DNA of 64,000 nucleotides from CAUZWH01 sp965224275. GTDB lineage: Bacteria; Pseudomonadota; Alphaproteobacteria; SHVV01. Made by a program: the position numbers and the translations under genes. The notes below the pieces were generated by a model. That model had not been told where the DNA came from. It ran no database searches and saw only the letters and a program-made list of their open reading frames with translations. Location of the stretch: contig CBDCYR010000011.1 in the NCBI GenBank assembly GCA_965224275.1, forward strand, positions 124,001 to 188,000. Direction: 5' to 3'. This document shows, in pieces, positions 17,308-25,439 of the stretch. Numbering within the stretch: the stretch's first letter is position 1; each line of letters starts with the position of its first letter.

Positions 17308-17907
17308 ATGAGCCCAACCAACGGTACCTTAGTCCTCGTCGTCGGGCCGAGCGGCGCCGGCAAGGACAGCGTGCTGAATGGCGCGCGGTCGGTGCTCGCC
17401 GGGGACGATCGATTCGTATTCGCGCGGCGAATCATCACCCGACCACCCGACGAGGGCGGCGAGGACAATATCGAGGTGTCGACCGAAGCGTTCGCCGCCG
17501 CGAAAGCAGACGGCGCGTTCAGTTTGTCGTGGCGCGCGCATGGCTTGGATTACGCGATCCCACAAACCATCGAAGACGATCTACGGGTGCGGCGCTGCGT
17601 CGTCGCTAGCGTGTCGCGCTCGGTGATCGAGTCGGCGCGAGCCGGGTACGTGAGGCTTTGCGTCATTAACATAACCGCGCCGCTGGAGGTTCTCGCCGAG
17701 CGGATCGCCCGGCGGGGCCGGGAGGACGCCGCCTCGATTCGTGAGCGGCTGGCGCGTGCGAACTACGACCTGCCGATCGGTGACGACGTCGTGACGTTGG
17801 AGAACACGGGTACGGTCGAAGAAGCTGTCGACCGCTTTGTCAGTTTGCTAAGGCAATACCGGCATGGCGGCCGAGGGGCTGCCTCGCCTATCGCGCGTTC
17901 GCTTTAG
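17308..17907 (+). CDS. phnN: ribose 1,5-bisphosphate phosphokinase
   Basis: 199 residues from the ATG at 17308. It has a P-loop GPSGAGKDS at residues 13-21 and guanylate-kinase-like features (RRIITRPPDEGGE, FSLSWRAHGLDYAIP, the lid ARRGREDAASIRERLARA). PhnN phosphorylates ribose 1,5-bisphosphate to PRPP, the last step of phosphonate ribose recycling. It is convergent with the PhyH-like gene. A degraded copy of its 3' end is found at 30437-30540. Confidence 0.9.
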   Translation: MSPTNGTLVLVVGPSGAGKDSVLNGARSVLAGDDRFVFARRIITRPPDEGGEDNIEVSTEAFAAAKADGAFSLSWRAHGLDYAIPQTIEDDLRVRRCVVASVSRSVIESARAGYVRLCVINITAPLEVLAERIARRGREDAASIRERLARANYDLPIGDDVVTLENTGTVEEAVDRFVSLLRQYRHGGRGAASPIARSL

Positions 17908-17948
17908 GCCGACTTCGCCATCCCGCTGCGCGGGCCTGCGCGAATTTC

Positions 17949-18851
17949 TTAGCGTGGCACAGCCGCCGCCACTGCCGCCTGGCTCGGCCATACCACGGGA
18001 TATTCGCGTCCAATCATCGGATCGCCTTCTCTCAGCTCGGCGCTCTTGGTGGGGGTATGCGTTTTGCCACCGGGTTGCTCGCGGTAGCGCATATCGGGGC
18101 CGAGATAGCGAAAAGTGGCGGCGCGGCGGATCGAGGTTGCACTGACATTGCCGGTCGCGCCATGGAGCGTCTTGTAATGGTGAACGATGACATCGCCAGG
18201 CGCGGTCTCGACGTAGCGCACACCCCAACCCGCTTCATCCTCTTCGATGGCCGGCACGTTTTCGCCCTCGCCGTCCCAATACTCGCGGTGCGCGACCCAG
18301 GACTCGGCTCTGAAATCGCGGCCCCAGCGGTGCGAGCCCGGTACGTAACCCATGGCGCCGCTTTCTAGTGTCACCGTACCGAGAGAAACCCAGAACGAAC
18401 AGCACTGCTCGCCTATGCAATGGAAATAAGCGGAATCCTGGTGAAAGGCGGTGCGGTAGAGCGAGCCGGGTTCTTTGAGGAAGAGGTGGTCGCCGAGAAA
18501 ACTTATTTGATCGGCACTCATAAGGGCGGCGGCGACCTCGGGCAGCGGCGATTGGGAACCGAAGTTGCGGATGCGGGCATCCCCGAACCAGGTGTTTTGG
18601 CGGACCAGGAACCGACCCGTCGCCTCCCCGTCGCTATCGGCCATCACGGCGTCGCCACGGGCCTTGGCCTTCGCAGCATATGCCGTGACGTTATTGATCC
18701 CCGGGTCGCCGTCGCTACCACCGAACAGATCGTCCATCGCCGCCCGTAGCAGCACGAGCGCCGGTTCGTCGATGAGACCGGGGATGTGGAGAAAACCGTC
18801 GCGCCGGAATGCCTCAATCTGATCTGCAGACACCGTGTTAAAGTCGGCCAT
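17949..18851 (-). CDS. phytanoyl-CoA dioxygenase (PhyH) family 2-oxoglutarate oxygenase
   Basis: 300 residues. The iron ligands are H137-x-D139 (FHQDSAYF) and H230 (KTLHGATGN), and R243 probably binds 2-oxoglutarate. VPGSHRWG is typical of the family. Members hydroxylate small substrates; in phosphonate catabolism PhnY and TmpA belong to this superfamily, and the phnN gene next door makes a phosphonate substrate possible but unproven. It is divergent from the IPNS-like gene across a 208-base region holding a shared promoter element. Confidence 0.87.
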   Translation of the reverse strand: MADFNTVSADQIEAFRRDGFLHIPGLIDEPALVLLRAAMDDLFGGSDGDPGINNVTAYAAKAKARGDAVMADSDGEATGRFLVRQNTWFGDARIRNFGSQSPLPEVAAALMSADQISFLGDHLFLKEPGSLYRTAFHQDSAYFHCIGEQCCSFWVSLGTVTLESGAMGYVPGSHRWGRDFRAESWVAHREYWDGEGENVPAIEEDEAGWGVRYVETAPGDVIVHHYKTLHGATGNVSATSIRRAATFRYLGPDMRYREQPGGKTHTPTKSAELREGDPMIGREYPVVWPSQAAVAAAVPR

Positions 18852-18948
18852 TCATGGTCCCCTCAAAATGTGGGTCTTCCCCTCAAAATGCATGTTAGGG
18901 AGGTCAACTCCGTACAATCTGAAGCATATATGTTAAGTGCGACTGCCA

Positions 18949-18990
18949 GACAATGGATAATTGATGCCCATATAATTTTAGTCTATTATC
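18949..18990 (+). promoter_or_regulatory. shared promoter/operator-like element, copy 3
   Basis: CAGACA, an 18-base spacer with AATTGATGCCC, then TATAAT, then GTCTATTATC. The TATAAT is a perfect -10 about 85 bases before the IPNS-like start. It matches the copy at 16350 over roughly 40 bases. Confidence 0.65.
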
Positions 18991-19059
18991 CTATTTGGCC
19001 CGCTTTACGCACGCGGCGCAACGCGGGCCGGGTCGACGTACCAACGACGGAGTCCGCAC

Positions 19060-20127
19060 ATGGCTGAAGAATCGATCGCCCCCATCATCGACCTCGAGGC
19101 ACCGGACGCGGTGGCGCAGCTCGACCACGCCTGCTCGACGGTCGGCTTCTTCCAATGCCGCGGCCACGGGATACCGCAACGGGTGATCGACGATTGCCTC
19201 AAGATCTCGTTCGAGTTCTTCCGCCTGCCGCTCGCCGAGAGGATGGCGGCGTCGCCGAATAACCCCGAGATCGCACGGGGGTTTGTCAAGCCAGCATCGG
19301 AGGGCTTCTCGTACAGCATGGGCGTCGAGACCCCGCCCGACCTCGTGCAGGCGTTCTACTTGGGCCGGCCCAGTTACCCGGACGATGACCCCGCGTTCAA
19401 GACCACCGAGCACCACTTTTTCGATCCGAACATCTGGCCGGAGCGCCCGGCGGGGATGCAGGAAGCGTTGGAGACCTATTACGTCGAAGCGAACCGGCTT
19501 TCGGATTATGTATTGAGCCGACTCGCACTGGCGCTCGACCTAAACGAGGACTTCTTCGTCGACAAGGTCAATCATTCCGTCGACACTCTGCGCTTCAATT
19601 ACTTCGCCGTGACGCCGGACACACCGACGCCGGTCGCGGAGCAATTCGGCATTGGCCCGCACACCGACTACGGGATCATGACGACGATGTACGCAACACC
19701 CGGACCCGGGCTGCAGATCGTCGGCGCGCGCGGCAAGTGGGTCGACGTGTCTCCCGCCGAGGGCGCGTTTCTCTTCAACCTCGGCGACTTGCTCGCAGAG
19801 TGGACCAACGACCGATACCGTTCCACGTTGCATCGGGTTGTCCCGCTCAAACCCCAAGGGGAAAAAGCCGAGAGGCTCTCAGTGCCGTTTTTTCGCGAAG
19901 GGAACTTCGACAACTGGATCGAGTGCCTGCCGACTTGTTGCTCCGACGACAACCCGCCGAAGTACCCACCAGTAAACGCTGGAAAACACCTAATGGCCAA
20001 GTATCTGGGTGGCCGCACGATGGAAACATACGAGGGGAGCGTTTCGACGCTCGGCGACCGCGCCGATGCGGTCCTCGACGAGTACGTGGGCGAGGAACCG
20101 CCGCGCTCAGCAGCCCGACATCCCTGA
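19060..20127 (+). CDS. isopenicillin N synthase-family 2-oxoglutarate/Fe(II) oxygenase
   Basis: 355 residues. The iron ligands are H201-x-D203 (GPHTDYG) and H258 (TLHRVV), and R272-x-S274 (RLSVPFF) is the 2-oxoglutarate anchor. The N-terminal DIOX_N region (GFFQCRGHGIP) is present. It should be a cytosolic hydroxylase or desaturase. A second IPNS-like gene (60909-61895) is a distant paralog. It carries its own promoter element and is followed 106 bases later by a RhaM-like gene on the same strand. Confidence 0.9.
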   Translation: MAEESIAPIIDLEAPDAVAQLDHACSTVGFFQCRGHGIPQRVIDDCLKISFEFFRLPLAERMAASPNNPEIARGFVKPASEGFSYSMGVETPPDLVQAFYLGRPSYPDDDPAFKTTEHHFFDPNIWPERPAGMQEALETYYVEANRLSDYVLSRLALALDLNEDFFVDKVNHSVDTLRFNYFAVTPDTPTPVAEQFGIGPHTDYGIMTTMYATPGPGLQIVGARGKWVDVSPAEGAFLFNLGDLLAEWTNDRYRSTLHRVVPLKPQGEKAERLSVPFFREGNFDNWIECLPTCCSDDNPPKYPPVNAGKHLMAKYLGGRTMETYEGSVSTLGDRADAVLDEYVGEEPPRSAARHP

Positions 20128-20233
20128 CGGCACTTTGGGTGCCGCGAAACTCAACGACACTGTGTACGCGCGGTACAACTGCAATGTTGACATTTGTTTT
20201 TTTCCATTCTTCACAAACAAACGCAGGAAGCTG

Positions 20234-20572
20234 ATGTGGTCAAAAGCTCTCATCTACAAGCTGAAACCGGGACGCTACCCGGAGTATAGGAAGGTTCACG
20301 ACAAATTCGACGAGTTATGGCCGGAGCTGGCCAAGGCGATGACCGAGAACCAGGTGAACATAGTCATTCTCCATCACGAAGAGCGCCCGCATCTCTACGT
20401 GACGGCGCCTACTGAGGAGCACTTCACCCGCAGCCACGCTGGAGAAGTAGGCGACCGCTGGAACGAGTACATGGCGACTATGTCTGTCACCGGTAGCGAG
20501 GGTGAGACGCTCTTCGAAGAAATGGACATAGCCTTCGCCTTCGGCCGCTACAGGGACGAGCTTGCAGAATAG
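20234..20572 (+). CDS. L-rhamnose mutarotase (RhaM) family protein
   Basis: 112 residues from the ATG at 20234, preceded by GCAGGAAG. The RhaM fold is indicated by YKLKPGRYPEYRKVHDKFDELWPEL and the C-terminal W-N-E-Y-M pattern. RhaM interconverts sugar anomers, but here no rhamnose genes are near and many residues differ, so it may be a dimeric alpha/beta-barrel protein with another role. A frame opening at 20009 overlaps the previous gene and is unlikely to be the start. Confidence 0.75.
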   Translation: MWSKALIYKLKPGRYPEYRKVHDKFDELWPELAKAMTENQVNIVILHHEERPHLYVTAPTEEHFTRSHAGEVGDRWNEYMATMSVTGSEGETLFEEMDIAFAFGRYRDELAE

Positions 20573-20677
20573 GACGGGGTGCGTCGGCCTGCTGAACGCA
20601 TCCGTGTGGGTAAGAGCGAAGGACGTGCACTTAAGGAATCACGCTACCCTTTGGAGAGAGAGGGCTCCTCGGTGGGT

Positions 20678-20812
20678 TTACCGCCGCTCATAATGTATCG
20701 AGACGAGTAGCATTTCGCGGACTTCCTCGTCGTCCGGGGCGTCGCCTTCTTCGTCGGCCAGGGCTTTGAGGCCTTCCTGCACCGCAGGACGCCCGCCAGG
20801 GCCATTCGCCAC
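20678..20812 (-). pseudogene. glutathione S-transferase 3' fragment
   Basis: On the minus strand, ending at the TAA at 20678-20680, the bases encode PAVQEGLKALADEEGDAPDD followed by EEVREMLLVSIHYERR. This matches the last 40 or so residues of the GST at 7630-8334 at almost every position. There is no upstream GST sequence, so only a tail remains. It is a divergent duplicate and shows that this locus once resembled the 7.6-kb locus. Confidence 0.85.
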
Positions 20813-20919
20813 GACCGACGGATAGATTTTGGTGGTGCCTTAAAGCTCCAGCAACGCCGCCGGTGGGTCTTGGCCCGTATCCGTCGCGGCTCCGTCGGGC
20901 GAAGTCGTGGCCCCGTTCT

Positions 20920-21546
20920 TCATTGGATGCAGTTGATTCCCGGCATGCTGACGAACCCGGGCAGTTTGGTGAATCGGCGCACCCACCGTTGCACCGCAGG
21001 ATAGGGCGAGAGGTCGATACCGCCATCGCCGGACAAGGCCGTGTATGGGAAGCAGGCGATATCCGCAATCGTTGCGTCGCTGCCAACAATCCAGTCGACG
21101 CCGTCAAACTCGCGGTCGGACAAGTGGTCTTCAAGTACGCGGAAAACGTATCGGGCCCCAGCGCGCGCGCCCTCGACATCCAGGTCGTAGCCGAGCACGT
21201 CGTGCAGCCGCGCTGCCGACGACGACGTCGTTATCTGATCGGCGAATGCCAGCCACATGGCGACTTCGCCGACCCGTTGCGGATCGTCGGCCGGCCACCA
21301 CCGCTTGGCCGTGTCATATTTGTTCGCCAGGTAGAGCAATATGGCCTGCGCGTCGCGAATGATCAGCCCGTCGTCCTCCAACACCGGGATCTGGCCGAGT
21401 GGATTGAGTTTAAGAAAGGCGGCGCCCTTGTGCTCGCGGCCCGGATAGAAATCGACCGCGACGGCCTCATAGTCGATGTCGAGAAACGTCGCCAGTAGCC
21501 GGATTTTGTAGCAGTTACCCGAAAGTGCGTAGTCGTAGAGCTTCAT
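20920..21546 (-). CDS. glutathione S-transferase-like protein (possible NdmE-type partner)
   Basis: 208 residues. The thioredoxin-like domain has LNPLGQIPVLEDDGLIIRDAQAILLYLANKY and the helical domain ATIADIACFPYTAL. It begins 13 bases after the stop of the Rieske-less oxygenase, so both are in one transcript. In Pseudomonas putida CBB5 a GST-like protein, NdmE, is needed structurally for the Rieske-less demethylase NdmC to work with NdmD. Gene order here suggests the same kind of role (inference). It could also be an ordinary GST. Confidence 0.85.
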   Translation of the reverse strand: MKLYDYALSGNCYKIRLLATFLDIDYEAVAVDFYPGREHKGAAFLKLNPLGQIPVLEDDGLIIRDAQAILLYLANKYDTAKRWWPADDPQRVGEVAMWLAFADQITTSSSAARLHDVLGYDLDVEGARAGARYVFRVLEDHLSDREFDGVDWIVGSDATIADIACFPYTALSGDGGIDLSPYPAVQRWVRRFTKLPGFVSMPGINCIQ

Positions 21547-21559
21547 GACAGCTCCCCGC

Positions 21560-22420
21560 TCACGCCGCTTTGTCTCGCGGAATTGCGCCGTAGGTCACGC
21601 CGTTTTGCGTGAGCCAACGGCGATATGCGATCGAGGAGGCATCGGCCCGGGTCGGCCGCTCGTGCCGCGGATCGAGCGGTAGTAGCAAGGGGACCTGGTT
21701 CTCCAGGATCAACCGATCCTGAAGAAAGATGCACTGCTGGAACTGAAGCAGGTCGGTATCGGAATTGTCCTCGTCGAACACCAGAAGGAAGGGGTGAAGA
21801 TCGCTGAGGTCCTCTTCGACCGGTTGGATGAACAGGCCAATCAGATCCCAAGCATCTTCCTTGATCGGGCAGGTCTTGTAGATGATGGCCGAAAACGGAT
21901 GGGCGACCCGGTATTTGTAATGCCCAATTTCCCCAAACTGTTCATCGAACGCGCCGGCTAGCGGCCGATAGAACTTGCACTCGGTCGCCCAGATCTCGTT
22001 CCCGCTCTCGGCTATTTCAACCTCGTACTGTTCGACCCCAGCGTGCTCTTCGATGCCGAGGATGTTCGGGTGAACGAACGGAAAATGCGCCAGGTCGAGA
22101 AAGTTCTCAACCGCCCGCAACCCCGAGCAGCCGGCCGAAATGCACCCGGCGGGCACCAGGCGCCGGCCCTCTTCCTCGAACTCCGGCATGTCGTAGAGCT
22201 GTCTTGGATCGTCGCTGAGCGTCGTCCAGACGTAGCCGTAGCGCTCTTGGACCTGCAGTGGCGTTTTGGCGTCCTCCAACGTAATCGTTAGCTTTCCGCT
22301 GCGACGCTCGGCGACGATTGCTTGTCCGAGCAAGCGAGTGCTGCGCTCGCCGCCTTCGGGGACATCCTCCAGCCTACCGATAGGATACCAATGCGAGCGG
22401 GTGAATTCATCGAGAGCCAT
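21560..22420 (-). CDS. Rieske-less aromatic/heterocyclic ring oxygenase (NdmC-like)
   Basis: 286 residues. It has the start and catalytic part of a Rieske oxygenase alpha subunit but no Rieske domain: HWYPIGRLEDVPEGGE runs straight into LQVQERYGYVWTTLSDD with no C-x-H or C-x2-H pair between. The mononuclear iron motif is intact (ENFLDLAHFPFVH, D-x2-H-x4-H), and IGLFIQPVEED and SIAYRRWL resemble N-demethylases of the Ndm group. It must take electrons from another protein, most likely the stand-alone Rieske protein encoded just upstream. The ATG at 22420 has the ribosome site GGAAGG. Confidence 0.85.
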   Translation of the reverse strand: MALDEFTRSHWYPIGRLEDVPEGGERSTRLLGQAIVAERRSGKLTITLEDAKTPLQVQERYGYVWTTLSDDPRQLYDMPEFEEEGRRLVPAGCISAGCSGLRAVENFLDLAHFPFVHPNILGIEEHAGVEQYEVEIAESGNEIWATECKFYRPLAGAFDEQFGEIGHYKYRVAHPFSAIIYKTCPIKEDAWDLIGLFIQPVEEDLSDLHPFLLVFDEDNSDTDLLQFQQCIFLQDRLILENQVPLLLPLDPRHERPTRADASSIAYRRWLTQNGVTYGAIPRDKAA

Positions 22421-22460
22421 GGCTTCCTTCCACTACTCCTTTGCGGCGAGCACGGTGCTA

Positions 22461-22582
22461 GAGCATTTCAGGATCGCGTCGACTTGGCCATCCCACTCCC
22501 CCGGCCCAACCACCCCAAGGGTACCCTTATCGGGTGGTTGGGCCGGGGGAGTGGGATGGGTCGAGCCAATCCTGAAATGCTC
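22461..22582. mobile_element. 122-bp MITE with IS630-like ends, TA-flanked
   Basis: Perfect terminal inverted repeats GAGCATTTCAGGAT / ATCCTGAAATGCTC are flanked by TA at 22459-22460 and 22583-22584. The inner part is also palindromic (TCCCACTCCCCCGGCCCAAC pairing with its complement). It codes for nothing. It replaced the last codons of the Rieske protein gene. Relatives lie at 52300 and 59963, and the outer bases match the IS630 element at 45859-46911. Confidence 0.9.
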
Positions 22583-23327
22583 TAGCCGCTGACTGCAGAA
22601 TCTCTGAGCTTTCTATTAAGGCGCGCACATCTTTGGCCCAATCGCTGATCTGCTTGAGCGCATCTCCGCGTCCCCCGGCGGCATCCTTCGGCAGTACTGA
22701 GATATGAAGAAACGTCTGATCGTCGGAAACCGGCTGTATCGCGCAAAGCACCGCCTCGAACAATCGAGACTCACCCAACTGGACCAAATAGGTTCCGTTG
22801 CCGTCGACGCTCAGGCTGTAGGAAACCGGCCTAACCTCTGCCGTCTCGTCGGGCAAGGATAAGGACAAATCCCCCGAACCGAGATAGCTATTCACGTCAT
22901 CGGGCGATCGGCTGATCGCGATCGATCGACAGCCCACCCACTCGCCTGAAAAGTTCGGCGCATCAACCTCGATAAGCTCGGATGCGGCCCAGATCATCCC
23001 GGCGTGTTCCACGCACGCGTACGTCCAAGTCCGCGTATTTTTGGGGGGTGGGATCTCGGGGTTCGCGGGGATCATCACGCACGCCCCCTCTCCGTCGTAT
23101 GTCCACCCGTGATAGCTGCAGGTCAACCTGTCGCCGCGTACGAAGCCGTACGAAAGGCGCATGCCGCGATGGGGACAGCGATTCTCCCAAACACGGATTT
23201 GCTGATCGCGGCCGCGCCAGACCACCATTTCATGGTCGTCGACCAGTGCCTTGAACGAGGTTTCCGGTGGCGCCGCAGCGGACAATCCGACGGCTGTCCA
23301 GTTCAACGGATGCGTTACCTCCGCCAT
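22527..23327 (-). CDS. stand-alone Rieske [2Fe-2S] protein lacking an oxygenase catalytic site, 3' end altered by a MITE
   Basis: 266 residues from MAEVTHPLNW (ATG at 23327). Rieske ligands are C51-x-H53 (CPHRGM) and C70-x2-H73 (CSYHGW). The remainder has no D-x2-H-x4-H iron motif. Its length resembles the N-terminal extra Rieske part of NdmD (inference). The last 17 or so codons come from the MITE. Removing 22461-22582 and one TA gives an ancestral end SAASTVLAAKE-stop, with the stop at 22433-22435, only 12 bases before the oxygenase ATG. The original operon was therefore tight. Confidence 0.85.
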   Translation of the reverse strand: MAEVTHPLNWTAVGLSAAAPPETSFKALVDDHEMVVWRGRDQQIRVWENRCPHRGMRLSYGFVRGDRLTCSYHGWTYDGEGACVMIPANPEIPPPKNTRTWTYACVEHAGMIWAASELIEVDAPNFSGEWVGCRSIAISRSPDDVNSYLGSGDLSLSLPDETAEVRPVSYSLSVDGNGTYLVQLGESRLFEAVLCAIQPVSDDQTFLHISVLPKDAAGGRGDALKQISDWAKDVRALIESSEILQSAARAFQDWLDPSHSPGPTTR

Positions 23328-23375
23328 TCGCGACGTCCCCTGAGAATTATTTATTATCTCCAAGGGCTAGTAGAA

Positions 23376-23405
23376 GACCCGCGCCCCGTATTGAGGGCGC
23401 GGGTC
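23376..23405 (-). terminator. hairpin after the binding-protein gene
   Basis: GACCCGCGCCCC and GGGCGCGGGTC form a strong stem around a 7-base loop, 44 bases after the peptide-binding protein stop. No long U run follows, so it may be Rho-assisted. It separates the importer transcript from the Rieske operon, leaving little room (23328-23375) for a separate promoter. Confidence 0.65.
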
Positions 23406-23448
23406 GTTGCTACATGGTTAGGCTCGTGCTCGTTACTGGCGATACACC

Positions 23449-25041
23449 TTAGGCGAACCACCAGCGCTCGATTAACCGGTACCCGTCCATCTCCCAGTTG
23501 CCGGCGATCTCTCCGTGGCCCAGCTTCTCTGAGTGCGCGAGGAGATGATCGACGAACGCGGGAATGACCACGCCACCATCGTCGTGAATGATCTGCTGCA
23601 TCTCACAATACATGTCGCGGGCCTTGTTTTCGTCGAACTCGCCACGCGCGGCCTTCAACAACTCATTGAATCTGGGATGCTTCCACTTGGTGTCGTTCCA
23701 GCTGGAGGTGTCGGAAAAGCTCACAGAGAACTGCCAGTCCTCGGTCGCCCGCCCACTCGAGTAGGCGGCGCAGAACGGGTGTTTGTTCCAGATATTCGAC
23801 CAGTAGCCGTCGTGGGGCACCTTATTGACTTCAATATTGATGCCGGCCTTTGCGGCGCTCGCGCTGTACAGCACAGCTCCGTCGATAGCGCCGTCCCAAA
23901 TGCCTTCCGAAGCACTGAGCTTCACCGTTAGATTCTGCACCCCGGCCTTTTTCAGATGGAACTTGGCCTTATCCGGATCGTAGACCCGCTGCGGGATCTC
24001 CGGGTTGAAGTACTTGTAGACCGGCGAGATCGAGTGGTCATTGCCAAGCGAACCCGTGCCGTTGAGAACTTTGTCGACAAGTTCCTCTCGGTCGACCGCG
24101 TATTTCATCGCGAGCCGTACGTCATTATTGTCGAATGGCACCTGGTCCGTATGCATCGGCCAGGTGTAGTTCTTCTTACCCGAAGTCTTCTGGACCTGCA
24201 GGCCGTTTATCGCGTGCAGCCGCTTCCATGTTCTGCGATCCGGCCTATGGATGACGTCGACCTCGCCCGTCACCAACGCATTGTTTCGGGCCCCGCCATC
24301 GAGAATCGGGGTCATTTCGGCTGAGTCAAACCAGCCGCGGTCTTCTTGCCACTTGTTGGGATTGCGCTCGAAGGCGACCCGTATACCGGGTTCAAACTCC
24401 TTGGTCACATACGTTCCCGTACCATTTTGGAAATCATACATCTTGTCGTCCTTGATGGAGCGAACCTGGAAGGCCGCCATCAGGAACGGGAAATTTACAT
24501 TCGGTTCTTTCAGCTCGAAGATGACCCGGTGCTTCGTGTCCGCCTTTACGCTCGTGACGGACTTGAGGATTGACCTGATTTGGGATCTCGATTTCGTGCC
24601 GCGGTGCGTGTTTAACGTGCCGACGACGTCGTTCGCGTCGAGCGACTTGCCGTCATGCCACGTCACGCCCTTCCGGATATTGAAGATCCAGGTTGCTGCC
24701 GAACTACCAGGCTCCCAGGATTCAGCCAGCTCCGGCTTGGCACTGCCCGTGTGGTCGACCTCCACGAGCTGATTCATCGTGCTGTAGCGCATCATTCTAA
24801 TGAACTCGCCTGCCCCGGTCGACGGATCCAGCGAGTCGGTGGGGCCGCCCTGCGCCATGCCGACCCGCAGGTGGCCGCCTTTCTTTGGCGTCGCCGCCAC
24901 TGCTTCGCTGGGCAGGAGACCGCTCATCGTCGTTGCGAGAGCCGTGGTGGCGCCCAACGCTGCGGCACGGTTCGTGAACTCGCGGCGCGTAATCCCGCCG
25001 TCGCCCACGCCATTTTCAAGAGTCTTGGGGTCTTTGCTCAT
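23449..25041 (-). CDS. peptide/nickel-type ABC transporter binding protein (SBP family 5)
   Basis: 530 residues from the ATG at 25041. The twin-arginine signal ITRREFTNRAAALGATTALA marks export in folded form. The SBP_bac_5 fold is visible: GHLRVGMAQGGPTDSLDPST, ELAESWEPG, FNIRKGVTWHDGKSLDANDV, and VRLAMKYAVDREELV. It captures peptides, opines or other organic ligands in the periplasm for the permeases encoded upstream. A promoter with the shared operator-like sequence lies at 25095-25139, so it can be expressed apart from the permease genes. Confidence 0.92.
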   Translation of the reverse strand: MSKDPKTLENGVGDGGITRREFTNRAAALGATTALATTMSGLLPSEAVAATPKKGGHLRVGMAQGGPTDSLDPSTGAGEFIRMMRYSTMNQLVEVDHTGSAKPELAESWEPGSSAATWIFNIRKGVTWHDGKSLDANDVVGTLNTHRGTKSRSQIRSILKSVTSVKADTKHRVIFELKEPNVNFPFLMAAFQVRSIKDDKMYDFQNGTGTYVTKEFEPGIRVAFERNPNKWQEDRGWFDSAEMTPILDGGARNNALVTGEVDVIHRPDRRTWKRLHAINGLQVQKTSGKKNYTWPMHTDQVPFDNNDVRLAMKYAVDREELVDKVLNGTGSLGNDHSISPVYKYFNPEIPQRVYDPDKAKFHLKKAGVQNLTVKLSASEGIWDGAIDGAVLYSASAAKAGINIEVNKVPHDGYWSNIWNKHPFCAAYSSGRATEDWQFSVSFSDTSSWNDTKWKHPRFNELLKAARGEFDENKARDMYCEMQQIIHDDGGVVIPAFVDHLLAHSEKLGHGEIAGNWEMDGYRLIERWWFA

Positions 25042-25094
25042 GGTCCTCTCCCTGTCCACCGTAAGTGGGTCATATTAGTTGTCGTCTGTAAGTG

Positions 25095-25139
25095 GAATTA
25101 TAGAGATGCTTAATACGGGGATCAATTTACCATTGTCAC
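25095..25139 (-). promoter_or_regulatory. shared promoter/operator-like element, copy 4
   Basis: On the minus strand: GTGACA, a spacer with AATTGATCCCC, then GTATTAA, then CTCTATAATTC. It stands about 55 bases before the binding protein's ATG and lines up with the copy at 18949 from GACAATGG onward. Confidence 0.6.
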
Positions 25140-25173
25140 GCACGCCGCGGTTGATGTATGGAGCCGGTGGTTA

Positions 25174-25439
25174 GTGCCCCCTATCATGATTGTGTGGCAC
25201 CTAGGATCGCGTTTCCCGTTTCCTCGGCAGGAGGTGGGCGCGAAAAGCGATGCTGTCGCATCGCTGAGCGTTCTCGACGCCCCGAGGGAGCGGGAAATGC
25301 GACCCTTTGGGCGGCGTTCGGAAGCCCCCGGTCGTTGTCGCGCGGCGCTTGTGATGCGCTAGCATCACGGCGCACCACGCTCCTAGCCGGAGACTTCCGG
25401 ACACCGTCCTACGTATCACGCAATCATGATAGGGGGCAC
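25174..25439. mobile_element. 266-bp MITE-like element, TA-flanked, sitting in a stop codon
   Basis: Perfect inverted repeats GTGCCCCCTATCATGATTG and CAATCATGATAGGGGGCAC, with TA at 25172-25173 and 25440-25441. The target TA belonged to the stop codon of the ATPase gene: with one TA kept, AGT-TAA is restored, and the insertion turned TAA into TAG. It has no coding capacity of its own. Its terminal sequence differs from the 22.46-kb family. Confidence 0.9.

Noticed and set aside
20234..20572. A rhamnose-utilisation operon
   Set aside because: Only a RhaM-like protein is present; no rhamnose isomerase, kinase, aldolase or transporter is seen.
21560..23327. Idea that the MITE split one Rieske oxygenase gene into two
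   Set aside because: Removing the MITE leaves a stop codon, a ribosome site and a separate ATG between the two, and the second protein starts with its own full N-terminus.
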